Assembly (NCBI GenBank): GCA_021234155.1
Contig: JAJEKV010000038.1
Location: 10,933,190-10,997,189 of the forward strand
DNA from: Isoetes taiwanensis
Taxonomy: Eukaryota > Streptophyta > Lycopodiopsida > Isoetales > Isoetaceae
Direction: 5' to 3'
DNA: 64,000 bases
Shown here: positions 1 through 11,952 of the stretch, one piece after another
Position numbering within the stretch: position 1 is the stretch's first letter
Layout: each line of letters opens with the position of its first letter
Position numbers and translations under genes: made by a program
Notes under the pieces: generated by a model
Seen by the model: only the letters and a program-made list of their open reading frames with translations
Database searches by the model: none
Told to the model about the DNA's origin: nothing

Positions 1-2340
1 ATTCGTTGGCGCGCACGACGCGGCTGCTCATGCGTACCGGTGGCGCTGATCGGTTGAGCTTCGAGAACAAATTTTACTGCGCAAAGGACGTGGAAAAACA
101 TGGTATTACGCGAAACCAGCAGCGATGCGTTTACCAAGTCTTGTGCAAAACAAAATTGGGCACGAAACAAGTGCATATAAATTACATTAAACCCGGCTGG
201 TTTTCCTAGGCGCATCTCGACACGTCCTCATCCGCCGAATCATCTGGCTCGCACTTCCACTCAGGCTCTATAACCTTGCAGTCACCGGACCTTGTGAATG
301 ATTGACACAACCTTGTTCCTTTGCTTATCCACTATATTCCGGATTAACAACATCGCTTGCACCCACCATCAGCGGTGTTAGGGAGGCCGCTTTGTAGGGA
401 TTACTGCGATTTGGAATATATTGTATTTCTCAGCATCGTCGGAACTCTTTGGAGAAATCTGCTTTTGGATAGTGTTGTTGGTGTCTTTATACGGTGCTTC
501 CAGTCTTTTCCAATGTCTTTGTGACTGTCTCGCTTGTTCAACGTCTACGGCTTCTAATGTCTTACCCACTTCCGGAAACAAAGCGGTGTACCTTTTGGCT
601 GTTCTTGCTGATTTAAGGTCCTTAGACTTGTGTCAGAGATTATTTTACTAAAGGTGTTTGACATGCCTTTCACATTCTATCGGGTTGTAGCTTCACCTCA
701 TCTGGGTGAAATTGTCTCAACTATTTGTTTGTTGACATGCTTGGGGTTCCTTATTTATCTTCCCAATTCGCATGCTTTTAAACAACAGGCATTCGGGCGT
801 TATTAACCAGCATTTCCAAGCAGGCGGGTGCTGTTTGGCTTGGGACTTGGGTTGTCAGGATGCGGATGGCAGCGGGCGTCTCTCCCTCATCTCGATTAAC
901 TTAACTGAATATCCACCGGGATAAGATGCTCCTGAGCAGCCGACTCTCCTTGTAAGTTCCCTAAGCATTGAGATTACGTAAATCTTGCTTGGCTTTTTAC
1001 CGTTACCGATGTTTACAACCTCGGTGCTTCATAGTGGCCACTGAACTATCCCCTCATATTGGATGGGCGGCGGACATGTACTCACCATGTCTTTCTCTCT
1101 CAAGCTGTTATTTCAGCCAGGCACCAACAGCGGAACTATGGCTAGCGAAAGGCGTGAAGATGTTGTCTTTAATTTCACGCAATTTCTCTTGTGAAATAGA
1201 AAGAAAAGCTCCACTGCTTTGGGGCCCGGACAACTAACTCCTTCTTGGAGACTAAATCGGCCTTTCTTCGCGTGTCAGGGTTTCACGCAAATCTTGCATA
1301 GGACTTCAGTGATATATGTTCTCTATAAAATTTGTGTAGGCTGTTGGGCCTGATTAAAGCTCTAATGGATAGCCTCCCTTAATTTTATACAGTCCCTCCC
1401 CGGCAGCCCTTCGCCTGCTCTTTCGGTCTTTGTGGTTCTTGAGATTTCGGCCTACGCCACAACTTCGCTGGAACCTTGCTGCCCTTTGGCTTCTCGCTGT
1501 AGGCTCTACTCTTTCTTTGCCAGCTAGCGGGTAACCTTGGTTTCGTGGATGCTTTGCTCTCGATGGGTTATTGAATGCAAAATACTGGGTATGATCTTGT
1601 CTTTCAACTTCTCGTTCTTCCAACCCGTCCGCAGGGTATATTTTTACCTTTCAATCTATTAGAGCTTCTTAGGTCTCCTGACCTCACCTTGTCAATGGAG
1701 ATTTTGCCAAGAATGACCCGTTGGTATCCCAAGCTTCATTGTACTCTGCGAATATGAGGTCATTCGAAATTGAGGAGGGGATGGACAGCCTCGTTGGCAG
1801 ACCACCTACATACGCGCTGGAAGTCTTCTTCGGTTCGGCAATCAGCCAGGTCGGTCTTAAGGGGAACGTTTCTTCTGTACGGAAAGAATGCAGAAAATCG
1901 AATTAACAAGGTTGAACCTAAACCCGTGAAATTTTGTTTTGTTGCTTACCGGATAATGGAGTTGGATTGGAATTCTGCTGGCGAGCGAGGATCAATCACC
2001 TTCTTTACCATGGTTGATACGTTTTGTATAAAATTAAATCCGGCGCAAGTCCTTGAGTTGCTTAGTAGGAGTAGAGATTAAGGAAGAATTTGGAAAACCT
2101 AAATCCGAGTTCGTTCGTTTGTCTAGTAGTTCAGAGATGCGAGGGAATTAGCATTCATTATTCTTGGTAGTGTTCAGAGATTAGGCTGGAGCGAATAGGC
2201 GGTAGAATGGGTAATTTTATAGGTGAAGGGTGGGAAAAAAAATGTGTGGTGGGAAAAAATGTATTTTAGATTAAGTCTTTGGTCTTTGGGGTCAGCGTTT
2301 TGCTACCACCGACATACTTTTCACCTAGTGCGATGTTACG
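1..2340. other. Unassigned repeat-like DNA
   Basis: I recognise no gene here. Composition is more GC-rich than the following 2 kb, and short coding-looking stretches occur on both strands: a Lys/Gln-rich 67-codon stretch at 378-581 (minus) and an Arg-rich 89-codon stretch at 1354-1623 (minus). None carries a motif I can name and none is long. The most likely origin is an old, decayed retroelement or other mobile element, but there is no reverse transcriptase, integrase or LTR signature I can point to. Confidence 0.25.
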
Positions 2341-2355
2341 TAATGCGAGCTATGT

Positions 2356-2545
2356 GTGACTCTAATCTTTGATGCTATCACGACTCTCGCAGGTGGATGC
2401 TTTGATTACGCCACTATGCTTAGCGTTAACAATGACTATATGCGACACTCATTGATCCTAAGTCTAACCTCATTACGACTCTTAAGATTTGATGCCACAT
2501 TGGCCTACATTTCCACTCATTGTGTCTATTCCCATCTATCTTAAT
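2356..2545. repeat. Subterminal-like degenerate repeat
   Basis: Short motifs of the kind GACTCTAATnTTTGATGC and GACTCTTAAGATTTGATGCC recur irregularly. They resemble the GACTCTAATTTTGATGC motifs that fill the CACTA-type end at 60880-61273, so this may be a remnant of a subterminal repeat region. No terminus is visible, so this is weak. Confidence 0.25.
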
Positions 2546-4639
2546 ACAAAACCAGAGGGAGCAATTCCCCGTCTGGATAATTGCTTGTTGATTTCATTGA
2601 AATCATATAAACAAAGAAAAGGGCTGCCCAAGGTCATGCCACCATTCATTGACTGCTTCCCAGCCTAAAAATGTTCTCTTGTTCCTTTGCCAACATGTAG
2701 TATTGTGGAGGACCATTTCAGAATATAAGGGATGTAACACATTTTGCTCTTTTCATTAATTGTAGCCTTAACCCCTTACAGATTTTATTAGCTAATAATG
2801 TGGTTAAAGAAAGTTTTCTTCCATAAGTTGTGGCATTTTGAATCAGCATTTCATTTATATCTGGTCCTAGCAAGTTCTAATAAAGTTCATATACGAATCT
2901 AGTTAATTTATCGCAAACTACAGTTTGACCAATAAACAGGTGTCACAAGATTTAGTTGCCCTCCTGTGGACTCGAGGGTGAAGTGGGCTTAAACCAAGTA
3001 CTAAAGCTGCTGTTCTCACAATCAATCAAATTGCTGGGCTTCCAAACAATAACTAAAAATGAGATTGAGTGAGCTTCGATAATCGTAATTGTTTTTCGAG
3101 TGCTCGACATCTAATCTAAATTTACTCTCACAATTGCTGCCTCATCTTGTTTGCCCTTTGGCCGCTGCTTCCAAGAACGCCATTTCGCCTCCCGCCATCG
3201 CCATATTAGTCAACGGGTCACAAGAAGCCCCGAACAAAAATATAAGAAAGAAACGAGGTCTCCTCAAGAAAGGGAATCAACCACCCCACGGTATTTCACG
3301 AATTTTAAAATTTTCACCCCTAATACCAAAGTGCTAACTCAGACAAACAGACATTAAAACACCGTGCAATTCTGCGCAGATCCCTATTGTTATTCCGTGT
3401 CTGCACCTCAGTATGTCGGACAGTTCCAATAGTCTGCAGTCACAGATTGTTACTCAACTTACCACCCCCAGAGTCGTTAGATAGGCATATTCACCCTTAT
3501 TCTTTAATCTAAACCGGGTCAGACGTAAAGTTCCTAGGTATGTGTTAAAATTTGCTATACTATATAACAAGATTTATGTAAATACTATAAGATTTGCCGA
3601 AATACTATATGGTGTTGATTTCGTATACATGCAAATATAAATTATAGGGCTCTCGCTTCTACGTACACCTGTGAATATGCACCCAAACCAGTGGGGTTTA
3701 AGGGGATTTGAATTTGAATCTAGAATGTTGTGTTAATTAATGTCAATGGTAGTTATGTGTTGGTTGTTAATGTCAATGGTTGTTATGTGTTGGGGATTTA
3801 ATTTTATATGTTGATGCCTCCATGGTGTTTGCACGAATTAGAAATTCATTTGAGGCTTTCATGCGTGGCTTTTGAATTTGATCACAATAAAGCAAATGGA
3901 ACATAAAGTGGGGATAATGATAAAGATAGAGCAGTTGATCCCATTATTCTGAGAAAGTTATAAAGTTTGCAATACAAAAAGAAAACCCCATTATTATGCT
4001 ACATATTGTTACTTCCGCTTACAACTATTTCTCTTTCACAATGACACCATTATGATTTTGGATGCTCCATCTCTGGCTTAAAAGGTAATACATGATTCAC
4101 CTTATGTGTTAAATTAAAGTTCAAACCTACAATATAAATGCATTCTTGCCACTGCTTGTTTGATTCCTTTACGTGACATGGGAAAAGGTGGAATAATCCG
4201 CTCACAGTGCATAAGAATTGTTTGTTGATTGAAGCTAAAGGTCGGCTGCTATGAACAAGTCGGTGGCGGGAATATCAAGAGTTGGAAACAAACATGGGCC
4301 TAAATAAACTCTTTTTTGAAACTGCGCCTAATCTAGGAAGGAAACAAAAAGGGGCTCTTTGCAGCACTACATTGTAGAATCAGGAAACCAATACCTTGTA
4401 AAACATTATGCTAGAATCAAGAACATTAAAAACAAATAAACAATGCCAAAGAGGCACACACTTCAACCTGCCGCGTTTTGTGAACTTAATTCATGCTTGC
4501 ATCGGTAGCATAAATGCATGACATCGTGAATATGCCGCAGCCACAAAGAGATCTGGAATGGAGTGATTATTTCAAAGCACCGGAATCCCTTTAAGTTCTA
4601 TATTACAATGCATTCTCGCAAGCATTAAGAAGAGGTTAA
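2546..4639. other. AT-rich spacer, no gene seen
   Basis: No gene-like reading frame is supported. One local duplication is visible: a 27-bp unit TTAATGTCAATGGT(A/T)GTTATGTGTTGG at 3737-3763 and again at 3767-3793. Confidence 0.4.
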
Positions 4640-5914
4640 CCACAAATAGGTATTGAGTTGCATATTCATTTGAAGCAAAAAGCATTTCTTCGTGCATCCC
4701 GTGACGCTAAAAAGATCCACCATGCTAGCCATATGTGATGCTGTTATAATACCACAAAATTTCTTGCATAACTGCGGAAATAACAAAACCCTTCTTCCAA
4801 CATACCTAGACGAAAGCAAGAACGTTAGCGATTGCAAGCGAATGCTACACCATCGCCATGCCGAAGATGTTGCATACTTTCAAACTTTACGATAGCCAAT
4901 CTAACCTCACCAAGTTGTGCATAACTGTAATCAACACATTCCATGACACTGCACTCATGAGATTGCAACCTCGCTAAAGACCCCGGCCATGCCTCTTCTA
5001 TGTTTGCCACACTTAAGATACCCATATCAACAATGATTTTTGACAACAATGTCGGATGCGAAGACCCGCAATAATAACTTTGTTCATGGATATGTCGACT
5101 GGATTATAACCTCAACGGCGGCCGAGATGCTTTATATGCTCAAGTATGACTTTTTGTTGGCTTTATATTTTCTTGTTGCATATTCTAGAAGCGGTCAAAG
5201 CGGTTGCGTTCACCATGGTGTGTGTATATCTGCAATCATCATACCCTAACACCCTATCTCATTCGCGTCTTTGAAAACTCCATATGCCTCATCTAAACTT
5301 CCACATTTGGTGTATGTATCAATGAGGTGCTTCCTACTAACGTCGTTTTCAAACCTACTTGAGAAGATTCATGAATCCACGACCTGTTCTCACGGTTCCT
5401 ATAGCTTTTAAGATGCTCAAAAGATGACCTTTTATCGGTTTTACTCCAAATTTTTCTTTGCATGTCTTGGAAGCTTTAAAAAAAAAATAGCATTCGCCAT
5501 GTTGCGCGATATCGCCACCATTGCACCCTTGAAACCAAACCACATCTTTCTTTTGCAATTTGTGAAAAAAATTTAGATGCCTCGATAAGTGCTCGCATTT
5601 ACCATACATATGAAGCATGGCACTTGCCACAACAAGGTCGAATGGAGTCCTTTGTAAGAATGTATCCATGAATAAACATGCCATATTGTATGGAACCTAT
5701 AGCACAACAAGCTTTCAAGGTACTCAAAAAGTAAATTTACGCCCATTTTTCCATCATCCGCATAACATAGCACAATTGAAAACCTACCTCTTGATGAAGC
5801 TTGAATGGGCCAACGGTTGCATTCTAGGTATCTTGTCCGGGCATGGAGACTGCGTAAATGCGTTAGCTTCAAACAAACTGCCACGAGCCAAACAGCGATG
5901 AGATGGTTGGCCAA
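4640..5914 (-). pseudogene. PPR (PLS-type) protein pseudogene
   Basis: Pentatricopeptide repeat proteins bind organellar RNA in plants. Read on the minus strand in shifting frames, this stretch keeps PPR wording. Examples are a VVASAMLHMYGKC segment near 5580-5630, a KKDVVWFQGCNGGDIAQHGE segment (compare the family's DVVSWNAMIAGYAQHG) near 5500-5550, FGVKPIKGHLLSILKA near 5400-5450, and ASMVDLFSVTGC near 4700-4740 (compare YASMVDLLGRAG). These sit in the order expected for L, S and P motifs, with 30-40 residue spacing. Frameshifts, internal stops and small deletions break it everywhere, and no start or DYW/E domain is visible. It is most likely a decayed PPR gene copy. The family call is firm. 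The editing or splicing target cannot be inferred. Confidence 0.72.
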
Positions 5915-7249
5915 CGAGGCTGACCAATTCCAATCGGGCTATGGATCATGAGGGACCGTGACATTTCTACCAAATTCTAAGTCTTGAAATGCAGTGCATT
6001 CGGGCGGGAGAAAAACATGGTGTTTAGAGACGGGGTTTCAGAAGCTTCGCTTCAACAACGCGAGCTTCAATATGTCATTAATAAATGTGCCTAGAGGGTT
6101 TGGCTCGCAAGATGATGTCCAACCAAACTACTCGTAAGGCCCGTCCGAAGTGTTTCAAATTGGTTTTCCATTGAGAAGCTCCCCCAAAAAGCTTGGCCAG
6201 ATTACGTATTATTTTAGTTCCTCAAACAAGCTTATATACAACGGGGTTTATGTCCTGGATACAACAGGGATTCTAACATCGCTTATCTGGATTTTTTGAG
6301 GTGGGAAAGGAGAAAGCATCCGATCCAGAGGGTAATTGGGCGAGAATTTACGCCCAAGACCTAGGTAGCGAGTGTTTCCACATTGGCTAACGAGAACATA
6401 GTTTGGCCAATTTATTCCCCAAAGAATGGGTTTTAGCGATGGCATATTAAGGTATATACCGATATATACTTAGAATATGCTATAAACCCACATAAACAAG
6501 GGTTTGCCCCCTTAGGGGCAACCCAAAAAGGAATGACGCCATTTCAAATGAGTTGCATCACTTAATAATGCAATTGGTTTTAGATATATGTTGTGCACGA
6601 ATCATTTATTCTTTGCCATAAATAAAAGGCCCCTGCTAATCGATAAAAATACCATATCGTTAGGCATATCATATCATAATATATATAAAATTACTTGGAT
6701 GTACCCCCATCATATACCTTGTCTATATACTCAAATGAATCAAGGCCGCCCGTTTCAAAATCGGTGCAGAATTTGCGCAAATTTGATCTCTGCTTGGGAG
6801 CATCTATGGGGCATGCTCCACATCTCATTACCGATTGGATCAAGGAATAGAGGCAAGATCCCATGCTGATTTCTTTCTTGAAAATGTGAAGGTGCAATTT
6901 TAATGTTAATTTATGAGGTGGCAATTTAATGGTCGTCAACATTAATTGCCACCTAAAATAACCCTATTCGAATCATATCTACATTTTCGTAGCATTTTTC
7001 TCCTCCCTCACGGTTGAAGGTTCGGGTTCCGCATGCGGGTCTCGCCTTGCCCCCTCGCTCGTGGATATTTCTTGACCAAGCTCTTCGAATCCTCGCTCCG
7101 CCCTTGGTTCGCATTAAAAATAGCAAAGAAAAAAAAAGAAATGATTTTAATTCCGGACGTTTATTCTTCCACCGGTCAGGTGTGATCGTGGGCCGATCCG
7201 TTCCGATTCGATTGCCTTTTTGCCCCTCGAACTGGTCTCGAAGCGGACC
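5915..7249. other. Spacer, no gene seen
   Basis: Mixed-composition DNA with only short frames on both strands. I see no motif, terminal repeat or RNA gene. From about 7014 the GC content rises and the sequence grades into the palindrome-rich element that follows. Confidence 0.4.
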
Positions 7250-7292
7250 AAAATCGCTTAAGCGATTTTCCCAAAATCGCTTAAGCGATTTT
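7250..7292. repeat. Tandem pair of perfect 20-bp palindromes
   Basis: AAAATCGCTTAAGCGATTTT occurs perfectly at 7250-7269 and again at 7273-7292, separated by CCC. Each copy is fully self-complementary, so the pair could form two adjacent 10-bp hairpins. Further copies lie at 10546-10565 and, with one end base changed, at 10789-10807. Eroded copies lie between 7427 and 8281 and at 10656-10889. The full 20 bases recurring exactly over more than 3 kb marks a real dispersed family rather than chance. Confidence 0.85.
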
Positions 7293-7426
7293 TTCTTTCC
7301 GTGGTCGGAAAAATGGGATCACCTGGCCAGGTGGCTTTTAAAAAAAAATCGATTTTGCCGATTTTCGATTTTTCGGGTCCGGCCGTATGAGCCTGCGACA
7401 CCTGCCTGTGTAATTTTTTAAAAATT

Positions 7427-7594
7427 GAAAATCGCAAAGCGATTTTCAAAAGTCGTCGTCTGTCGTATGAACACGCTAAAAAAAAAAAAAATTGAAAATC
7501 TAGCAAAGCGATTTTGGCGTGTCAGCGTCTGTCGGTAGCCAGGCATCAAAAAAAAATTAATAATAATAATTTGAAAATCGCGTAAGCGGTTTTT
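7427..7594. repeat. Eroded or variant ATCGC palindromes
   Basis: GAAAATCGCAAAGCGATTTTC at 7427-7447 is a perfect inverted repeat with a 3-nt centre. A damaged form is at 7494-7515 (AAAATCTAGCAAAGCGATTTT). GAAAATCGCGTAAGCGGTTTTTC lies around 7573-7595. They keep the ATCGC/GCGAT arms while the centre varies. Confidence 0.65.
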
Positions 7595-7660
7595 CATTCA
7601 ATATAAAACAAAGCCTGCGGGTCTACCATATGCGTCAAAGGAGCGCTTAAGCGATCCGCC
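7573..7660 (+). repeat. Direct repeat unit, copy 1 (palindrome plus TATA-like tract)
   Basis: The unit has a palindrome arm, then CATTCAATATAAAACAAAGC, then GTCTACCATATGCGTCAAAGG, then GCGCTTAAGCGATCC. It recurs in the same order at about 8262-8350. The AATATAAAA stretch could serve as a TATA element, with an ORF starting 60-70 bp downstream, but that is inference. The duplicated order suggests copies of a terminal or promoter segment of one element. Confidence 0.5.
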
Positions 7661-7687
7661 TCCAATCTCCTTGCCCATCTTGTTATA

Positions 7688-8092
7688 ATGGTCTGGCAGT
7701 TAAAGACCGTCTTCGCACGATATGTCCCTTCTAGCAGTAATCCGCCTCCTCCTCTACCTCCAAGGGACATCATCAGCAATCCCCCTCCTCCTCCTCCAAG
7801 GGACAACAATCCCCCTGCTTCTCCCGCTCCTTTCACCATCGTCGCAAGGATGAGTGAAAGGGAGCTTCTGATTGCTTTAACGTCTGGCGTTCCCTGCAGC
7901 GAACGACTGGTAGAATGGCTCAACGAGCCAAATAAAGATGAAACGATGTTGAATGTGCAGATAATGATGCAAGTGGTTGCATCAAATTGTCACGTCCCCG
8001 GGATGGACAAAACAATGTATAATTTTTATGAATGGGAAACAAGTAGTAGAATCAATGACAATGTTTCTATTCGCAGAGTAGAAAGTACATAG
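7688..8092 (+). CDS. Proline-rich ORF in palindrome element
   Basis: A 134-codon ORF with an ATG start. Residues about 15-48 form a proline-rich tract with two related blocks (NPPPPLPPRD, then NPPPPPPRD). The C-terminal half (SERELLIALTSGVP...VEWLNEPNKD) looks like a small helical segment. I do not recognise the family. The last 15 codons fall in a short nucleotide repeat (AATCAATGACAATGTTTCT) that recurs at about 9124 and 9178, so the end of the frame may be fortuitous. It sits between two copies of the direct repeat described at 7573 and 8262, so it probably belongs to that element, perhaps as part of a longer broken frame. Confidence 0.4.
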   Translation: MVWQLKTVFARYVPSSSNPPPPLPPRDIISNPPPPPPRDNNPPASPAPFTIVARMSERELLIALTSGVPCSERLVEWLNEPNKDETMLNVQIMMQVVASNCHVPGMDKTMYNFYEWETSSRINDNVSIRRVEST

Positions 8093-8160
8093 ATCTAGAC
8101 ATAATGCAAACACGTAAAGTAAAATGTCAGGGGACGCGGAAGAAAAAAAAAAAAAATCAA

Positions 8161-8281
8161 AAAATCGCTTAAGTGGATTTTCGTCGTGTCCTGAATCAAT
8201 GGTAGAAAAAAAAAATAAAAAAACAAAAAAATGAAAATCGCTTAAAGCGATTTAAAAAAAAATATCTCGTAGCGATTTTCC
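8161..8281. repeat. Three eroded ATCGC palindromes
   Basis: AAAATCGCTTAAGTGGATTTT is at 8161-8181 and GAAAATCGCTTAAAGCGATTT at 8233-8253. AATATCTCGTAGCGATTTTC lies at 8261-8280. They are embedded in A-rich DNA and are imperfect relatives of the 20-bp palindrome at 7250. Confidence 0.65.
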
Positions 8282-8350
8282 ATTTAATATAAAAGCGAGC
8301 TTCCTTGAGGTCTACCATATCGCGTCAAAGGAGCTTAAAGCGATCCACTA
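8262..8350 (+). repeat. Direct repeat unit, copy 2
   Basis: Matches the unit at 7573-7660: palindrome arm, TTTAATATAAAAGCGAGC, GTCTACCATATCGCGTCAAAGG, then GAGCTTAAAGCGATCC. The second copy carries a 1-bp insertion (ATATCGCG against ATATGCG) and a decayed terminal palindrome. Confidence 0.5.
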
Positions 8351-10140
8351 GACATCAGTTCGAAGTTACACCAAAGATAGTGCCTTGTTTGATAGGGTTT
8401 GTTAGAATGTCTGAGCCAGATTATGAGGATGAGGGCTCTATGAGCGAGCTTTGATGATGGCAATAATGAATACCGGGAGGATTCATCGACCAATCGGGAT
8501 GAGATAGCTCTACATCGTCCGTTGCCACAAGTGCTAGTCGCGGGCCCCGGTGGTTCCAATGTCGCGTGCGGGAGGTGGTTGGATGTATCCCGATCCTCAT
8601 AGCGAGATATGTTTCTCTCTAGGTACCATTCCCACCTCTTCGGTTATGCTATATTAGGAATCGGAACGAAGGTCCAAATTTTACCCATCCACGGCACCAA
8701 AGACTTTGTAGGGCGAAGACACGTTGAGATTGGTGGTCACCGGTGGTTGCGTGCAATGGGCGTGAAATGCACCACCGGCGACGGAGGTAATGAACCAAGA
8801 ACACATAGACGAGGAAGGCGTGGCTCCATTGCTTGCCAGCGGTGCGGCGGCGCTAGGCGTTCGGTGCGACACGGCACCGAAACGTCCCATTGCGAGGGGG
8901 CCATGCGGCTTCGGCGGGAGAACGGGTGCGTATCCTTTTCAACGCCACGTCAGATAGCCTGCGGGTAACGCTAAACCCCACCGACCGCGTGCGGGAGGAG
9001 AGGGTCGACCTCGCGTCGCCTCCAGTTGCCCGATCACTTTCAGTTTGCAATGTTTGTAGTGTTTGGGAATGCATTTAAATCGGAAATGACATTTAAATCA
9101 ATTCATTTAGCCCATGCATTTAAATCAATGACAATGTTTCTATTGCCGAGTAAAAAGTACTAGGGAATTTGGCATTTAAATCAATGACAAAGTTTCTATT
9201 GCCGCTCTCCTCAAGACGATGCCCCCTTCTTTTTCTCTTCGCACCAAGACCTTGTCGATACTCCATGATCTCCTCGGTGTAGGTCGGGAGGGGGGCTCTG
9301 CGACATCCGTGGCTCATCCACTCATGGAGGCGACGCTCATCCCGGGAATCCTCCTGGCCGGCCCCGATGATCATAGCGCACTCGGCCTCCTCAGGCATGT
9401 AGGGTGCACCACCTCCTCAGATGCCCCGCTGATGCCGTGACGTACCGTCTAATGCCTCTATCCCCGCCCAGTTGTGGTAATGCCGCGCAGGACCGGCAAG
9501 TACAGTATGGAGCTCGCGATACCCATCAGCCGTCTCGCTGTGCGCATCGCCGTTTCTCGCCAGCCGCCGCAGCTATTCGCTTGCCCGCTGCTCATTGCCC
9601 GGCCGTGTTAAATATTGAGGCTTCCCTCTCCTCATCTCGCGGAGAGGGGATGGTCGCTGGCGGTCATTCCCCTGACGACCACGCTCCTCGATGGCTACCC
9701 ACATATCTCAGAGAGGCATTATGGTGCCCGCGCACCGCCCTCGCCGCATTCGCCATATTGACGATTCGCAACCCAGCCGGTCCCGAGGGATTGACCGCGC
9801 TTACAAGACTGCAGTGCCTCAAACTATGTGTGCCCACGGCCGTCGGGGGGCCCACGACAATGACCATATGCCTCGATATTCCGGTCAAACTTCCATAATC
9901 AGCGCCCCTAGGCTAGCCTACCAACCATACAAGTACAAATGAAAAACTCTGAAAGAGACACAACTATGCAAGCTATCGTAGAGTGCTGCCATTTTCACTA
10001 AAAAGTGATGTACCCAACCTCGCCCGAAATTTGTCCGGGTTGGCGTGGTCGGGAGCCCACTCTCGTCCATCCCTATCGGGCGACTCTCTGCGTGAAGATC
10101 TCCCCCATCGGTCACTGTTGCCATTTTGTAATGCCTTGGG
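8351..10140. other. GC-rich, decayed coding-like core of the palindrome element
   Basis: CpG-rich, higher-GC DNA lies between the two palindrome clusters. The best coding-looking stretch is on the minus strand at 9120-9398 (about 90 codons, with PEEAECAMIIGAGQEDSRDE and EIMEYRQGLGAKRKRRG), which extends in broken frames towards 9900. Short repeats AATCAATGACAATGTTTCT at about 9124 and AATCAATGACAAAGTTTCT at about 9178 match one near 8051. I cannot name a protein family. Most probably it is the decayed gene of the mobile element that carries the palindromes. Confidence 0.35.
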
Positions 10141-10279
10141 AATATGCCGAATGTGTTGTTAGTAAAGTAAATCTAATTATCATAAACAACATATGAAGGT
10201 AGGGTGTATAAAGAAGGAAGCCAGAATATGTTCAACTTACTCAAGACCATGGTTATAATGGCAATGGTTCAAAAGGCCC

Positions 10280-10440
10280 ATGGTTTTAGAATACAACAAA
10301 GGCATATCAAGACAAATCTAGGCATATCAAGACAAAATCTGGAATACAAAATTTAGAATACAAAATCTAGAATACAAAATCTAGGCACATATTAAACAAT
10401 ACAAAATCTAGGCACAAAATCTAGAATACAAATGGGCACA
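10280..10440. repeat. AATACAAAATCTAG minisatellite
   Basis: Imperfect head-to-tail repeats of a 14-16 bp unit AATACAAAATCTAG(G), interspersed with GGCACATATTAAA. The repeats are strictly local. Confidence 0.6.
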
Positions 10441-10545
10441 TATTAAAGACCTTATGGAAACGTGAAAATCGCTTAAGCCTGGAAACTGGAAAACCTGAAA
10501 AATAAGCCTGGAAACGCTGGAAATCCTTTTAAGGTTCGAAACCTG

Positions 10546-10889
10546 AAAATCGCTTAAGCGATTTTGAATTTTTTTTTTTTTTTTTTTTTTTTTTTTCAAT
10601 CTCATTCGCCACACGCTTCTCGGCCTCGTATGGGCCAGCCCGGTAGGTCTTGTTGAAAATCGCTTGCCGATTTTGAATTTTTTTTTATCACTTTCTCTGC
10701 CGCTTGTACCGGACCTCGTCGCGCCGGGGCCCGTCTTGGAGCCTCTCGCGCTCTCGGGGCTCGTGCGGCCAGGGGCATGCGCCAGCCGAAAATCGCTTAA
10801 GCGATTTCCAGTTTTTTTTTTTTTTTAACCTCCACATTTTCCGGCGGGGCCTTTTCAGGCAGGAAAATCGCTTAAGTGATTTTCCTGCC
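10546..10889. repeat. Second cluster of ATCGCTTAAGCGAT palindromes
   Basis: A perfect 20-mer is at 10546-10565. A shortened form is at 10656-10674, and a near-perfect copy is at 10789-10807. At 10858-10889 the palindrome is extended to 32 bp (GGCAGGAAAATCGCTTAAG and its complement) with one mismatched pair. Long T tracts (about 27 T after 10566) follow several copies. Together with 7250-8281 this brackets the GC-rich core, as expected of repeats in the flanks of one element. Confidence 0.75.
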
Positions 10890-10999
10890 ATTTCTGGCCG
10901 CGGGGGACCCCGACCCTGGATCCGTTCATCTTCGAGCTTGCATGCCTTTGCTCAAGCTTCTGGCCGAGATATTCTGTGGAGATGGCAAATCCACTATTG

Positions 11000-11952
11000 G
11001 CCCAGGCACTAGCCTTTTTTTTTTCTTATGAAGATCTTGGATCCATCAACCAGGCGTCTGAATCTCAACTGTCAGCTATAGGAGAATCAGTTGATCGCAC
11101 AGGTAATGTTAATGTTTTATTCCTGTTTTAGGTTGAAATGAACGCCTTCATCTATTTTTATTCTTATTTCGTATTATCAAGGATTTCGGCCATGACCTTA
11201 GAGTCATGCGGCCACGGTGGTCGCTTCATGATTGAAGCCTGCATTAACAGATGGTGATCTGAAAGGATTTTTAGGGCCAAGTTTACTTCCGGATTCGTGA
11301 CTATTTACAGAAAGTCCTTGGCCATGTGATTTAGTTCCCAATTTAACGGGGAATGCCTGTATGGCGGATTTTTTCATAAGCCCATGAGGTTTGCTGGACG
11401 GCTACTGATCAGTAGCCGCATTTGCACAGTTAAGAAATGGGATGGAGCTTTAGTCCCTCAATGGCGGATTTTTGTGGAGCCAAATCTGGCTGTGCAACTC
11501 TTATCCAGCCATTCTTGATATAGAACTCCGATTCAGGTCTGTGTTAATATGTTTTTGTTAGCAAACTTGCTTTCTTTTCGTTGCCTAATTTGTGTTTTAT
11601 GTGCATTGCGGATGCCAAGGAAATGGGTGATTGGAAACACATGTAACAAGCCTGATGGACATAGCTAACTTATTTAAGGTAAAGGCCAGCTTCAGGTTTT
11701 TGTTCTTGATAGTCTAAATCTTGCTTGGAAATCCATCTGCAAATGGTTATTAGATCTCATTCAATGTATAGGAGCAACAATCTTGGAGCCCACTGTACTT
11801 GAAAATGTTAGTTTTGCACCAACAGGCTCTGCCGTAATTTCCTTCTTTGTCCTTCTTAATATGCTTGATATGTTAAAAGACAAACTTCAATGCTGCTTCT
11901 TATATCAGAGCTCAAAAGATGATTCTTGGTCCAAGGGGTTTTTTTCTGTGAT
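11000..11952. other. Spacer with one exon-like segment
   Basis: The only coding-looking piece is about 11023-11101, which reads YEDLGSINQASESQLSAIG ending in CGCACAG|GTAATG, a good plant 5' splice site. No partner exons are recognised. The rest is AT-rich without visible structure. Confidence 0.3.

Noticed and set aside
1-209. 67-codon frame at the left edge as a truncated gene
   Set aside because: It lacks an ATG start at the claimed position and any recognisable motif. Too short to support.
9404-9898. 164-codon plus-strand frame in GC-rich DNA
   Set aside because: Open mainly because of GC-rich composition. The opposite strand reads more like protein (PEEAECAMIIGAG region) and the plus frame has no motif.
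10408-10614. Minus-strand ORF beginning with a run of lysines
   Set aside because: The lysines come from a poly-T tract and the rest from the palindromic repeats. No protein-like content.
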